Below the pieces are notes generated by a model. That model did no database searches. It was given only the letters and a program-made list of their open reading frames with translations, and had not been told where the DNA came from. The position numbers were made by a program, and so were the translations under genes. DNA of 64,000 bases, taken from contig NZ_JANHDL010000006.1 of the NCBI RefSeq assembly GCF_024494655.1, positions 124,001-188,000 on the forward strand. The letters are read 5' to 3'. This DNA comes from Halorubrum laminariae (GTDB taxonomy: Archaea > Halobacteriota > Halobacteria > Halobacteriales > Haloferacaceae). Below, piece by piece: positions 1-8,140 of the stretch (within the stretch, counting starts at the first letter, position 1; every line of letters starts with the position of its first letter).

Positions 1-1464
1 TTGGACCTGAAAGAGACGCTCGAACACTACGTCGCACATCGCCGCGACGTGATCCGGCGGCGCTCGGAACACGAACTCGCGGAGCGCGAGGACCGCGCAC
101 ACATCTTGGAGGGGCGGCTGAAGGCGCTCGACAACGTCGACAGCGTGGTCGAGACCATTCAGAACTCCGACGACCGCGACGCGGCGAAGGCGGCGCTTGA
201 GGCCGACTACGAGTTCAGCGAGGCGCAGGCCGAACACATCGTCCGGATGCAGCTCGGCTCGCTCACCTCGATGGAGACCCAAGAGATCGAGTCGGAGTAC
301 GAGGACGTTATCGCTCGGATCGAGCGGCTGGAGGCGATCCTCGACGACCCCGACGAACTCGATCAGGTGATCGTCGATGAGTTGCAGGCGATCAAAGCCG
401 AGTACGACGACGAGCGCCGGACGAGCTTCATCGAAGACGTCGGCGACGTGACCCACGAGGATCTCATCCCCGAAGAGGAGTGCGTCGTCGTGATGAGCGA
501 GGACGACTACATCAAGCGGATGTCGCTCGACACGTTTCGCGCGCAGAACCGCGGCGGGAAGGGGATCATCGGCACCGGACTCAAGGAGGGCGACCGCGTC
601 TCTTCCGTGTTCGCTGCCAACTCTCACGACTACCTCCTCGTCTTCACGAACCACGGACAGATCTACGAACTGAAGACGTACGAGATCCCGGAGATGTCGC
701 GGACGGCCCGCGGCAAGTCTGCGATCAACCTCTTCGATCTCGACGACGGCGAAGAGATCGAGTCGGTGGTCAACACGGAGGACTTGGACGACGACGAGTT
801 CCTCACGATGGTCACCCGCGACGGGTACATCAAACGGACCGCAGTCGACGAGTTCGAAAACATCCGGTCGACGGGAATTCGCGCGATCCGGCTCGAAGAC
901 GGCGACGAACTCGTCGACGTGGAGGTAACCGGCGGCGATCGCGACATCGTCATCGGAAGCCGGAACGGGATGGCTATCCGCTTCGAGGAGCCGGATGTGC
1001 GGGCGATGGGCCGCACCGCCCGCGGCGTGATCGGTATCGACCTGCGCGACGGCGACGCCGTCGCCGGGGTCGCCGCGATCGACGAGGACCGACACAACTG
1101 GGTGCTCACCGTCACCCAGAACGGGTACGGGAAGCGCTCGGACCTCGACGAGTACCGCCCCCAGTCCCGCAACGGAAAGGGGCTCGTCGACATCAAGACC
1201 GGCGACCGCAACGGCGAGGTCGTCGCCATCGAGGCGGTCACCTACGGCGATCACCTCCTCGCGATGAGCGCCGACGGGCAGATCATGCGAACCCGCGTCG
1301 AGGAGATATCGACCGTCGGACGCAACACGATGGGCGTCATCGTGATGAATCTCGATCCGGACGACGAGGTCGCGTCCGTGGACATCGTGCCCGAATCGGC
1401 ATACGCCGACGACGGGGACGCCAGCGACGCCGAGAGCGACGACGCCGCCGGCGACGCCGAGTAG
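1..1464 (+). CDS. gyrA: DNA gyrase subunit A, C-terminal part (5' truncated by window edge)
   Basis: Type II topoisomerase subunit that cleaves and religates DNA and, with GyrB, introduces negative supercoils. The window holds only the last 487 residues: the end of the breakage-reunion domain with its coiled coil (roughly residues 1-150) and then the C-terminal DNA-wrapping beta-pinwheel, seen as recurring blades such as [31 protein letters not shown] and DGQIMRT. The GyrA-box equivalent is QNRGGKGI near residue 182. The tail is short and acidic (Asp/Ala/Glu), as expected in a haloarchaeon. The TTG at base 1 is an artefact of the edge; the true start lies upstream, and gyrB would be expected there. 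Confidence 0.97.
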   Translation: MDLKETLEHYVAHRRDVIRRRSEHELAEREDRAHILEGRLKALDNVDSVVETIQNSDDRDAAKAALEADYEFSEAQAEHIVRMQLGSLTSMETQEIESEYEDVIARIERLEAILDDPDELDQVIVDELQAIKAEYDDERRTSFIEDVGDVTHEDLIPEEECVVVMSEDDYIKRMSLDTFRAQNRGGKGIIGTGLKEGDRVSSVFAANSHDYLLVFTNHGQIYELKTYEIPEMSRTARGKSAINLFDLDDGEEIESVVNTEDLDDDEFLTMVTRDGYIKRTAVDEFENIRSTGIRAIRLEDGDELVDVEVTGGDRDIVIGSRNGMAIRFEEPDVRAMGRTARGVIGIDLRDGDAVAGVAAIDEDRHNWVLTVTQNGYGKRSDLDEYRPQSRNGKGLVDIKTGDRNGEVVAIEAVTYGDHLLAMSADGQIMRTRVEEISTVGRNTMGVIVMNLDPDDEVASVDIVPESAYADDGDASDAESDDAAGDAE

Positions 1465-1553
1465 GCGCGCCGCCTGAACTACTCATACAACACGCGTCGC
1501 GTTCGAAACGCCGCGTGGGCGGGATTCAAGTCCACCAGCGACGAGTCGCCACT

Positions 1554-1940
1554 ATGCATCGGCGTGAACTCCTCACCGCGACGGCCGCGCTCGCGAGCAT
1601 GGCAGCGGTCGCGGGCTGTCTCGGATCCGATGAGAACGACTCCGGACGACTCGACCTCACGGTCCGCAACGACGGCGACGCACCGGTCGATGTCGACGTG
1701 GTCGTGCGAGACGACGACGGGACAACGTACGAGGAGACGACTGACCGCGTCGACGCTGGCGTCGCCCGTGCGTTCGAGGTGACCGTCGGCGCGACGGGAC
1801 GCCACGAGGTCGTCGTCTCCGGAGGAGATTGGGAGGGACGGCTCGCGTGGGACACCGGCGTCTGCGCCACGTACGCCGGGACCGTCGCGGTCGACGCCGA
1901 CAACGTCTCGGTCGCCGGCGAGTGTCTCGATCCTCAGTAG
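1554..1940 (+). CDS. small secreted lipoprotein, function unknown
   Basis: A 128-residue protein beginning MHRREL, with a hydrophobic signal and a lipobox AVAGC that places the acylated Cys at residue 22, so it is probably anchored outside the membrane. The mature part (LDLTVRNDGDAPVDVDVVVRDDDG...) looks like a compact beta-sandwich domain of the kind common in haloarchaeal surface lipoproteins, and has two further Cys near the end (GVCATYA and GECLDP) that could form a disulphide. The ATG at 1554 was chosen because the signal peptide begins there; the open frame upstream is a shadow of gyrA. No specific function can be given. Confidence 0.8.
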   Translation: MHRRELLTATAALASMAAVAGCLGSDENDSGRLDLTVRNDGDAPVDVDVVVRDDDGTTYEETTDRVDAGVARAFEVTVGATGRHEVVVSGGDWEGRLAWDTGVCATYAGTVAVDADNVSVAGECLDPQ

Positions 1941-1961
1941 GTATCTCCGAGAGTAGTCCGC

Positions 1962-2429
1962 CTACGACGCCTCCGCGATCGCTGCCGCGACCGCGTCGTA
2001 GTCGGGCTCTTGGCCCGAGTGCTCGGCGAGCCAGTGGTAGGTCACGACGCCGTCGGTGTCGATCACGAAGATGGCCCGCTGTGCGACCGTGTCGACGCCG
2101 TAGCGCTCGAACTCCTCAATCACGTCGTACGCCTCGATAGCGCGGTGGTCTGGGTCGGCGACGAGCGCGAACGGCAGGTCGTACTGCACTCGGTAGGCTT
2201 CGAGTGCGTGCGGGAGGTCGGTGCTCACGCCGAGAAGCGTGCAGCCGTCGCGGTCGAACTCGTCGCGAAACGCCTCCATCTCGTCGGTGCAGGTGTTCGA
2301 GAAGGCGGCCGGGAAAAACGCCAACACGACCGGCTCGTCGCCGATGCGGTCGGCCAACTCGAACGACTCGATGTCACCGTCTACGATCGACGCGTCGAAG
2401 CTTGGAGCATCGTCGCCGATATCGGTCAT
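1962..2429 (-). CDS. peroxiredoxin (AhpC/TSA family, Bcp-like)
   Basis: A 155-residue thiol peroxidase that reduces hydroperoxides. The thioredoxin fold shows the peroxidatic motif FFPAAFSNTCTDEM, with the peroxidatic Cys at residue 47. A second Cys at residue 63 (DGCTLLGVS) is a possible resolving residue, and the conserved substrate Arg lies in VAQRAIFVID. Length and motifs fit the Bcp/PrxQ group. The start at 2429 (MTDIGDDAPSF) is preferred over an upstream ATG because the fold begins there. It converges on the lipoprotein gene and is divergent from tatA. Confidence 0.9.
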   Translation of the reverse strand: MTDIGDDAPSFDASIVDGDIESFELADRIGDEPVVLAFFPAAFSNTCTDEMEAFRDEFDRDGCTLLGVSTDLPHALEAYRVQYDLPFALVADPDHRAIEAYDVIEEFERYGVDTVAQRAIFVIDTDGVVTYHWLAEHSGQEPDYDAVAAAIAEAS

Positions 2430-2601
2430 ACCGTCCGATCGGCGGCGAGGCGTATCACAGTTTCGGCGTCGATCGGAAGGAGAGACGGCCACCGCTCACG
2501 ATCTGCACCGTCCCGCTCGGCGACGACGACGCACGCTCGGGAGCCTCGAACCTATCGAGGCAAAAAGACTATAGTCGCCAGAGAGCTACGCCCGTATAGA
2601 G

Positions 2602-2874
2602 ATGGCAAGCGCGATTCCACTGATCGGCGGCATTCCGGCGGGGCCGGAGCTCCTCATCATCCTGCTCGTCTTGGTTCTCCTGTTCGGAGCGAACAAGATT
2701 CCGAAGCTCGCCCGGTCTACCGGGCAGGCGATGGGCGAATTCAAGAAAGGCCGCGAGGAGGTCGAGGACGAACTGAAACAGATGCAGGGCGAAGACGACG
2801 AGGCGGACTCGACGCTCGATGACGACGACGAGGAGTTTGAGGACATCGACACCGAAAAAGAGACGAGCGCGTAA
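2602..2874 (+). CDS. tatA: Sec-independent translocase subunit TatA
   Basis: A 90-residue pore-forming subunit of the twin-arginine pathway, which exports folded proteins; haloarchaea use this route for most secreted proteins. It shows the family layout: one N-terminal membrane helix (GPELLIILLVLVLLFGANKIP, about residues 15-35), the FGANKIPKLARSTG hinge, an amphipathic helix (GQAMGEFKKGREEVEDEL), and a very acidic tail. No tatC is seen in the window. An ATG at 2602 follows an AT-rich element (aaagactatag, near 2567). Confidence 0.95.
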   Translation: MASAIPLIGGIPAGPELLIILLVLVLLFGANKIPKLARSTGQAMGEFKKGREEVEDELKQMQGEDDEADSTLDDDDEEFEDIDTEKETSA

Positions 2875-2924
2875 CCCCGCCTGCGACGCCGACCGATTTC
2901 CGGACGCGGCGGTTTTCTCTATTC

Positions 2925-2997
2925 GGGCGCGTGGCCTAGCGGACAGGGCGAGAGGTTCCTAACCTCTCGATCGCGGGTTCGAATCCCGCCGTGCCCG
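2925..2997 (+). tRNA. tRNA-Arg (anticodon CCU)
   Basis: A 73-nt cloverleaf: acceptor stem gggcgcg (2925-2931) pairs with cgtgccc (2990-2996) including one G-U; anticodon arm agagg-TTCCTAA-cctct gives anticodon CCT; T arm gcggg-TTCGAAT-cccgc. The discriminator is G and CCA is not encoded. No intron is seen. Its 3' end is copied several times downstream, see the 196-bp duplication. Confidence 0.96.
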
Positions 2998-3468
2998 CTG
3001 TCTGCGAACAATGTGAGCAGCAGCGGCACAGGGGTTCGAACCCCGGAAGTCGCAGCGGCCGAGCGAAGCGAGGCCGACCGTCTTCCTCCGGTTCGAATCC
3101 CGCCGTGCCCGCTCCCTCACTTCCGTTCAGTCACGTGCGCGGCTGACCCCCGCTCGTTCACTCCGCTCACTCGCGGGGATCCCGCCGTGCCCGCTGTCTG
3201 CGAACAATGTGAGCAGCAGCGGCACAGTGGTTCGAACCCCGGAAGTCGCAGCGGCCGAGCGAAGCGAGGCCGACCGTCTTCCTCCGGTTCGAATCCCGCC
3301 GTGCCCGCTCCCTCACTTCCGTTCAGTCACGTGCACGGCTGACCCCCGCTCGTTCACTCCGCTCACTCGCGGGGATCCCGCCGTGCCCGCTCTTCGCTCA
3401 CGCTCGCTCGCGTGGATCCCGTCGCGCGACGGTGTCACTTATCAGTCGTCGTCGCGTTTCGTACCCGT
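2998..3468. repeat. 196-bp tandem duplication carrying tRNA-Arg 3'-end copies
   Basis: Non-coding stretch after the tRNA. Two nearly identical 196-bp units run 3001-3196 and 3197-3392 and differ at only a few positions. The last 23 nt of the tRNA region (gttcgaatcccgccgtgccc plus gct) recurs exactly at 3091-3113 and 3287-3309, and an 18-nt version (gatcccgccgtgcccgct) at 3178-3195 and 3374-3391. A second T-arm-like motif (ggggttcgaacccc) occurs in the first unit. The frames open here are artefacts of the repeat. Duplicated tRNA 3' ends are typical scars of integrase-mediated insertion. Confidence 0.9.
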
Positions 3469-4305
3469 ATGGAACTCCGGCAGCTCGTTCGCGGTCGCGT
3501 CAACTGGCCCGACATCGAACGGGTCGTCCGCGAGCTGGCGGACCGGTACGACCGCGAGACGATGCGCGTGCGCTTTCTCGACGCCGACAACTGGCTGTCG
3601 ACTCCCATGGTCGTCGACGACGACCTGTTCGTAAAGGTGATCACGCGGCAGAACACGCTGGTCCATACCCTCTTTACCACCGGACGGAACCTCGGGGCCT
3701 TTTCCGCGGGCACCGAGGGCTTTTTCGAGCGCCACGAGACCCCCTATGAGATGGCTCGCCACGAACTAGAGGCCACCCGGAGAGTGCGCGAACTCGGCGT
3801 GAACGCGCCCGAGCCGGTCGAGGCGTTCTCGATCGGCGACCTCGGCGTGCTCGTGTTGGAGTATCTCCCCGAATTCCGGACCCTCGACGAACTTGACCGC
3901 GAGGACATCAGCGCGCTCGCGCCGTCGCTTTTCGACACCCTCCGAACGATCCACGACGCCGACCTTGCACACGGCGACCTCCGCGCCGAGAACGTCCTCG
4001 TCCGCGACGGCGACCTCTACGTCATCGACGCGACGAACGTGAGCGACGACGGTCGCGAGTCGGCGCGCTCGTACGACTTGGCGAGCGCCTTGGCCGCCCT
4101 TGAACCGCTCGTCGGCGCGGCCGACGCCGTCGACGCCGCGCTCACCAGCTACTCGACGACGGAACTGCTCGCCGCGCGACGGTTCCTCGACTTCGTCGCC
4201 ATCCGGCCCGACCACGACTTCGACGCCGCGGCGCTGAACGGGGAATTAGAGAAACGGGCGACCGCGACCGACGCGAGCGACGGCGTGGCTGCCACCGAGG
4301 AGTAG
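3469..4305 (+). CDS. RIO/Bud32-like protein kinase
   Basis: A 278-residue atypical protein kinase. The catalytic loop HGDLRAENVLV has its Asp at residue 170, and the metal-binding segment is VIDATN (Asp187) in place of DFG, both as in the RIO/Bud32 superfamily. The N-terminal lobe carries a Lys in DLFVKVITRQN and a Glu in the RHELEATRRVREL helix. Substrates are unknown; RIO proteins act in ribosome maturation and Bud32 in tRNA t6A synthesis, but no KEOPS partner is seen beside it. ATG at 3469 is preferred: the frame upstream lies in the tRNA repeat. Confidence 0.82.
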   Translation: MELRQLVRGRVNWPDIERVVRELADRYDRETMRVRFLDADNWLSTPMVVDDDLFVKVITRQNTLVHTLFTTGRNLGAFSAGTEGFFERHETPYEMARHELEATRRVRELGVNAPEPVEAFSIGDLGVLVLEYLPEFRTLDELDREDISALAPSLFDTLRTIHDADLAHGDLRAENVLVRDGDLYVIDATNVSDDGRESARSYDLASALAALEPLVGAADAVDAALTSYSTTELLAARRFLDFVAIRPDHDFDAAALNGELEKRATATDASDGVAATEE

Positions 4306-4379
4306 CCGGTCCCCGACTGCGCCGTCGCGGAGTGTCTTTTCGGAGGTGATCTTTTGTCCGTACCCGCAGACATCTATCT

Positions 4380-5900
4380 ATGGTAGACTTACACAGACAC
4401 TACGTCGACGGTGAGTGGATCGACGGTTCGGGCTCGCGGACATTCACGAGCGAGAACCCGGCGACCGGCGAGCCGCTCGGCGAGTTCCGTCGGGGGACGC
4501 CGGCCGACGTTGACCGCGCGGTCGAGGCGGCCACCGACGCGTTCGGCGCGTGGCGCGAGAGCTCGCGGATCGACCGTGCCGAGTTCCTCTGGGACGTGTA
4601 CCGCGAACTCCGCGAGCGGACGAACGAACTCGGTGAGATAGTCACCAGAGAGTGCGGCAAAGAGATCAGCGAGGGGAGAGCCGACGCCGTCGAGGCCGCC
4701 CATATGGTCGAGTGGGCCGCGGGCGACGCTCGACACCCGAACGGCGACGTGGTTCCGTCCGAAATCGCCGCGAAAGACGCCTATATGCGGCGGAAGCCGC
4801 GGGGCGTCGTCGGCTGTATCACGCCGTGGAACTTCCCGGTCGCGATCCCCTTCTGGCACATGGCCGTCACGCTCGTCGAAGGAAACACGGTCGTGTTCAA
4901 GCCCGCCGAACAGACCCCGTGGTGTGCCCAGATCATCGCGGAGCTGTTTGAGGACGCTGGACTGCCGGACGGCGTGTTCAACATGGTTCAGGGGTTCGGC
5001 GACGCCGGCGAGGCGATCGTCGAGCACGACGGCGTTTCGACGATCCTCTTCACCGGCTCCGCGGAGGTCGGCCAGCGGATTCAGGAGACGCTCGGGGGCG
5101 TCCCGGGTAAGCGCGCCGCCTGCGAGATGGGCGGGAAGAACGCGGTCGTGATAACCGAGAACGCCGACATCGACATCGCGGTCCACTCGGCGGTGATGTC
5201 GAGCTTCAAGACGACCGGTCAGCGTTGCGTCTCCTCGGAGCGACTGATCGTCCACGCCGACGTGTACGACGAGTTCAGAGACCGATTCGTCGAGGTGGCG
5301 GAGTCGATCGCCGTCGGCGATCCCCTCGACGAGGAGACGTTCATGGGGCCGCTCATCGAGGCGGCACACCGCGAGCGGGTTACCGCGTACAACGACCTCG
5401 CCCGCGAGGAGGGGGTGAACGTGCTCGTCGATCGAACCGATCTCGACGACGCGGCGCTCCCCGACGGCCACGAGGAGGGACACTGGATCGGCCCGTTCGT
5501 CTACGAAGCCGACCCCGACGCGGATCTTCGGTGTACCAGCGAGGAGGTGTTCGGGCCCCACGTCGCGCTCCTGAAGTACGATGGCGACATCGAGCGCGCG
5601 GTCGAGATCCAGAACGACACCGACTACGGACTCGCCGGTGCGATCGTCTCCGAGGATTATCGCCAGATCAACTACTACCGAGACCACGCGGAGTTGGGGC
5701 TTGCGTACGGGAATCTGCCGTGTATCGGTGCGGAGGTGCAACTCCCGTTCGGCGGCGTCAAGAAGTCTGGCAACGGGAACCCCTCCGCGCGCGAGATCAT
5801 CGAGGCGGTCACCGACCGGACCGCTTGGACGCTCAACAACTCGACGGACATCCGGATGGCACAGGGGCTCTCGGCGAACATCAAGACTACCGACGAGTAG
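4380..5900 (+). CDS. NAD(P)-dependent aldehyde dehydrogenase
   Basis: A 506-residue aldehyde dehydrogenase oxidising an aldehyde to a carboxylate. Cofactor-binding and catalytic landmarks are present: ITPWNFP, FKPAEQTP, FTGSAEVGQ, catalytic Glu249 in ACEMGGKNA and nucleophile Cys283 in TTGQRCVSS. The EEVFGPH motif and the C-terminal FGGVKKSGNG loop also fit the superfamily. It is closest in style to the semialdehyde/piperideine-6-carboxylate dehydrogenase group, but the substrate cannot be read from sequence. It stands alone, transcribed from its own promoter. Confidence 0.92.
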   Translation: MVDLHRHYVDGEWIDGSGSRTFTSENPATGEPLGEFRRGTPADVDRAVEAATDAFGAWRESSRIDRAEFLWDVYRELRERTNELGEIVTRECGKEISEGRADAVEAAHMVEWAAGDARHPNGDVVPSEIAAKDAYMRRKPRGVVGCITPWNFPVAIPFWHMAVTLVEGNTVVFKPAEQTPWCAQIIAELFEDAGLPDGVFNMVQGFGDAGEAIVEHDGVSTILFTGSAEVGQRIQETLGGVPGKRAACEMGGKNAVVITENADIDIAVHSAVMSSFKTTGQRCVSSERLIVHADVYDEFRDRFVEVAESIAVGDPLDEETFMGPLIEAAHRERVTAYNDLAREEGVNVLVDRTDLDDAALPDGHEEGHWIGPFVYEADPDADLRCTSEEVFGPHVALLKYDGDIERAVEIQNDTDYGLAGAIVSEDYRQINYYRDHAELGLAYGNLPCIGAEVQLPFGGVKKSGNGNPSAREIIEAVTDRTAWTLNNSTDIRMAQGLSANIKTTDE

Positions 5901-5996
5901 TCGCCTCCACTGCCCCTGTTGCCTTATATATTGTTAATATTCATTATCTATTTTCACGAAGGGTTAATGCGGCGTTCGTCGCAAGCGACGTGCAAC

Positions 5997-6113
5997 ATGA
6001 GCGACCGCGACACGATGAAGACTGTTTCACACACGGCACCGAACGAGACCTCCGCTCACTCCGTCTGGGAGCGAGGGCGCATTCCGGTCGAGGAAGCGGA
6101 AGAAGAGGAGTAG
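5997..6113 (+). CDS. possible small protein (38 aa)
   Basis: A short frame beginning MSDRDTMKTVSHTAP and ending in an acidic run EEAEEEE. An alternative in-frame ATG at 5967 would give 48 residues. A clear TATA-like element (cttatata, 5923-5930) lies in AT-rich DNA just upstream, about 40-70 bases before the two candidate starts, which supports transcription here. The protein has no recognisable domain and no Cys pair. It might equally be the leader of nothing, so the call rests on the promoter and acidic composition only. Confidence 0.4.
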   Translation: MSDRDTMKTVSHTAPNETSAHSVWERGRIPVEEAEEEE

Positions 6114-6126
6114 CGGCCTCGTACGG

Positions 6127-7023
6127 TCACTCGTCACGTGACCCGTCGGGCGGTGTCGCGTCCGGTTCAGATAGATCGTCGGGCGGTTGACGGCCGATCA
6201 TCGCGCGGAGCGACGACCACGCTTCGCTGCGGTCTGCCCCCTTCGAGAGCTGCACGCCGTCGAACGACGCCGCCGGATGCCGCGTCTCGGGGCCGAGGTG
6301 ATCCATGTGCGCGGCAATCCACGTGAAGCCGCCGGCGAACAGGCTTAAAACGGCGAACGTGAGCCACGATTCCGTAGACGTGAGTCCCATCGCGCCGGTC
6401 ACGACGCCCGCAACGACGTAGACGAACGCGAGGAAGACCATGAGGACGGTCACGGTTGCGAGCAGGTCGTTGACCGCCATGACGCGGGCGTTGTAGTCGA
6501 TCCACTCCGCGTAGCTGCGGAGCAGTCGCTCGTCAAAACCGGCCACCGTCTCGTCGTTTGCGTCGCCGTTCGCGACGGTGGCAGCGTCGCGCGTTCGTTC
6601 GGCGGCGATCAGAGCGTCGACGTCGGCGATGGTGAGCCCGCCGCGGAGGTCGGACGCGGTGTACGTGACGGCGGCCAGTCCGGTCGAGACGAGCAAGATC
6701 GCGCCGCCGGCCAGCGTGAAGGGGTTGAGGAACCCCCCGAGTTCGAATTCGGTCTGGACGACGATCGAGCCGCCTGTGACGACGATGCCGATGAGCACAA
6801 GGTTCGCCTTCAGAATCTCGATGGCCTTGGTGTCGATCTCGCGGAGCCGCTCGACTTGGTAGGTAAACGTCGTTCGCAGCTCTTCGCGGGCCGTCGCCGC
6901 GACCGCCGGGTCGATGTCAGCCTCGCGTTTCCTACCCGGTTCGGATTCGTCACCAGCCTCGCGGTCGTCACCGGCCTCGCGGTCGGTATCGGCCGCTACG
7001 TCTCCGGGCTCCGTCATTGGCAT
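6127..7023 (-). CDS. four-TM membrane protein, function unknown
   Basis: About 298 residues (start MPMTEP at 7023, or MTEP at 7017). The N-terminal 40 residues are charged, with Asp/Glu/Arg repeats (DREAGDDREAGDESEPGRKREAD). Then come a helix resembling a short coiled coil (REELRTTFTYQVERLREIDTKAIEILKAN) and two TM helices (LVLIGIVVTGGSIVV; FTLAGGAILLVSTGLAAVTYTA). After a cytosolic-looking loop there are two more TM helices (VTVLMVFLAFVYVVAGVV; FAVLSLFAGGFTWIAAHM). The frame extends further upstream but overlaps the promoter of the divergent ABC operon, so the inner ATG is chosen. No function can be assigned. Confidence 0.75.
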   Translation of the reverse strand: MPMTEPGDVAADTDREAGDDREAGDESEPGRKREADIDPAVAATAREELRTTFTYQVERLREIDTKAIEILKANLVLIGIVVTGGSIVVQTEFELGGFLNPFTLAGGAILLVSTGLAAVTYTASDLRGGLTIADVDALIAAERTRDAATVANGDANDETVAGFDERLLRSYAEWIDYNARVMAVNDLLATVTVLMVFLAFVYVVAGVVTGAMGLTSTESWLTFAVLSLFAGGFTWIAAHMDHLGPETRHPAASFDGVQLSKGADRSEAWSSLRAMIGRQPPDDLSEPDATPPDGSRDE

Positions 7024-7117
7024 CGGGTTCGTCAAGCGGTCCTGTAAGCGTACCGCTGTTCTCGCCGGCGATAACCGCGGAGGTGGGTTTAACCCGTGGG
7101 AGAGCAGAGTGCGGCGC

Positions 7118-8140
7118 ATGATCGAGGTGGCGGGCCTACGGAAAACGTACGGGAACTTCGCTGCCGTCGTCGACAGTACGTTCTCCGTCGGGGAGGGAGA
7201 GGTGTTCGGCATCGTCGGCCCGAACGGTGCAGGGAAGACCACGACCCTCAAGGTTCTCTCTGGGCTCGTCGAACCGACCGCCGGCGAGGTGACAGTCGCC
7301 GGCTTCGACTCCGGCAATCCCGAGATGCGCCACCGACTCGGCTTTCTTCCCGAGGAGTCGCCGCTGTACGAGGAGATGACGCCGCGCTCGTATCTGCGGT
7401 TTTTCGCCGACCTCTACGACGTACCGAGCGATGTCGCAGACGACCGGATCGAAGCCACACTGGACCGGCTTCGACTCGACCACCGCGAGCGCCGGCTGGG
7501 AGACATGTCGAAGGGGATGAAACGGAAGGTCGCCATCGCGCGATCGCTCGTCAACGACCCAGACGTGCTCGTGTACGACGAACCGGCCTCCGGGCTCGAC
7601 CCGGTGACGACCGACTCCGTGCTCCAGTTCACCCGCGAACTGCGCGATGCCGGAAAGACGGTCGTGTTCTCGGCGCACAACCTCTATCACGTCGAGTCCG
7701 TCTGCGACCGCGTCGTCGTGATGAACGAGGGACGAATCGTCGCTCGCGGGAGCGTCGACGGGATCCGCGAGCGACACGGCGAGACGACGTACCACGTGTT
7801 TTCCGATGTCGCGCCGAATCGGACGGACGCGCTGGCCGATATCGCAGACGCCGACGGTCCGGCGGCCCGCACCGAGGAGGTCGGCGACCGGTTCCGGACC
7901 GCGGTTCCGACGATGACGGCGGTCGAGGCGGTTCGCGAGGCGGTGACGGCCGCGGGCGGCGAGGTGGTCGATATTCGCACGCGCGAGCCGAGCCTCGAAG
8001 ATGTCTTCCTCGACATCGTCGGCCGCCCGATGCCGGGACGGTACACCGCCGGCACGGACGGTGTGCCCTCGGATGACGAGTCCACAGACGACGAAACAGA
8101 CGGCGGACGGGTATCGGGAGAGCCGGAGGGTGCCAAGTGA
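7118..8140 (+). CDS. ABC transporter ATP-binding protein
   Basis: A 340-residue ATPase energising the exporter encoded by the next two genes. Walker A is GPNGAGKT (residues 34-41), the signature is MSKGMKRK, Walker B is VLVYDEP followed by the D-loop SGLDP, and the switch His is in VFSAHNLYHVE. The C-terminal ~100 residues form the extra domain typical of NatA/CcmA-type exporters. The gene ends in an Asp-rich tail and overlaps the next start by GTGA, so translation is probably coupled. Substrate unknown. Confidence 0.93.
   Translation: MIEVAGLRKTYGNFAAVVDSTFSVGEGEVFGIVGPNGAGKTTTLKVLSGLVEPTAGEVTVAGFDSGNPEMRHRLGFLPEESPLYEEMTPRSYLRFFADLYDVPSDVADDRIEATLDRLRLDHRERRLGDMSKGMKRKVAIARSLVNDPDVLVYDEPASGLDPVTTDSVLQFTRELRDAGKTVVFSAHNLYHVESVCDRVVVMNEGRIVARGSVDGIRERHGETTYHVFSDVAPNRTDALADIADADGPAARTEEVGDRFRTAVPTMTAVEAVREAVTAAGGEVVDIRTREPSLEDVFLDIVGRPMPGRYTAGTDGVPSDDESTDDETDGGRVSGEPEGAK

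Noticed and set aside
3013..3634. Two similar open frames starting MSSSGTGVRTPEV
   Set aside because: They arise from the 196-bp tandem duplication and contain tRNA sequence.
4389..5741. Long minus-strand open frame of 450 codons under the aldehyde dehydrogenase gene
   Set aside because: It is antisense to a clear ALDH with catalytic residues; high GC leaves few stops and its product has no family features.
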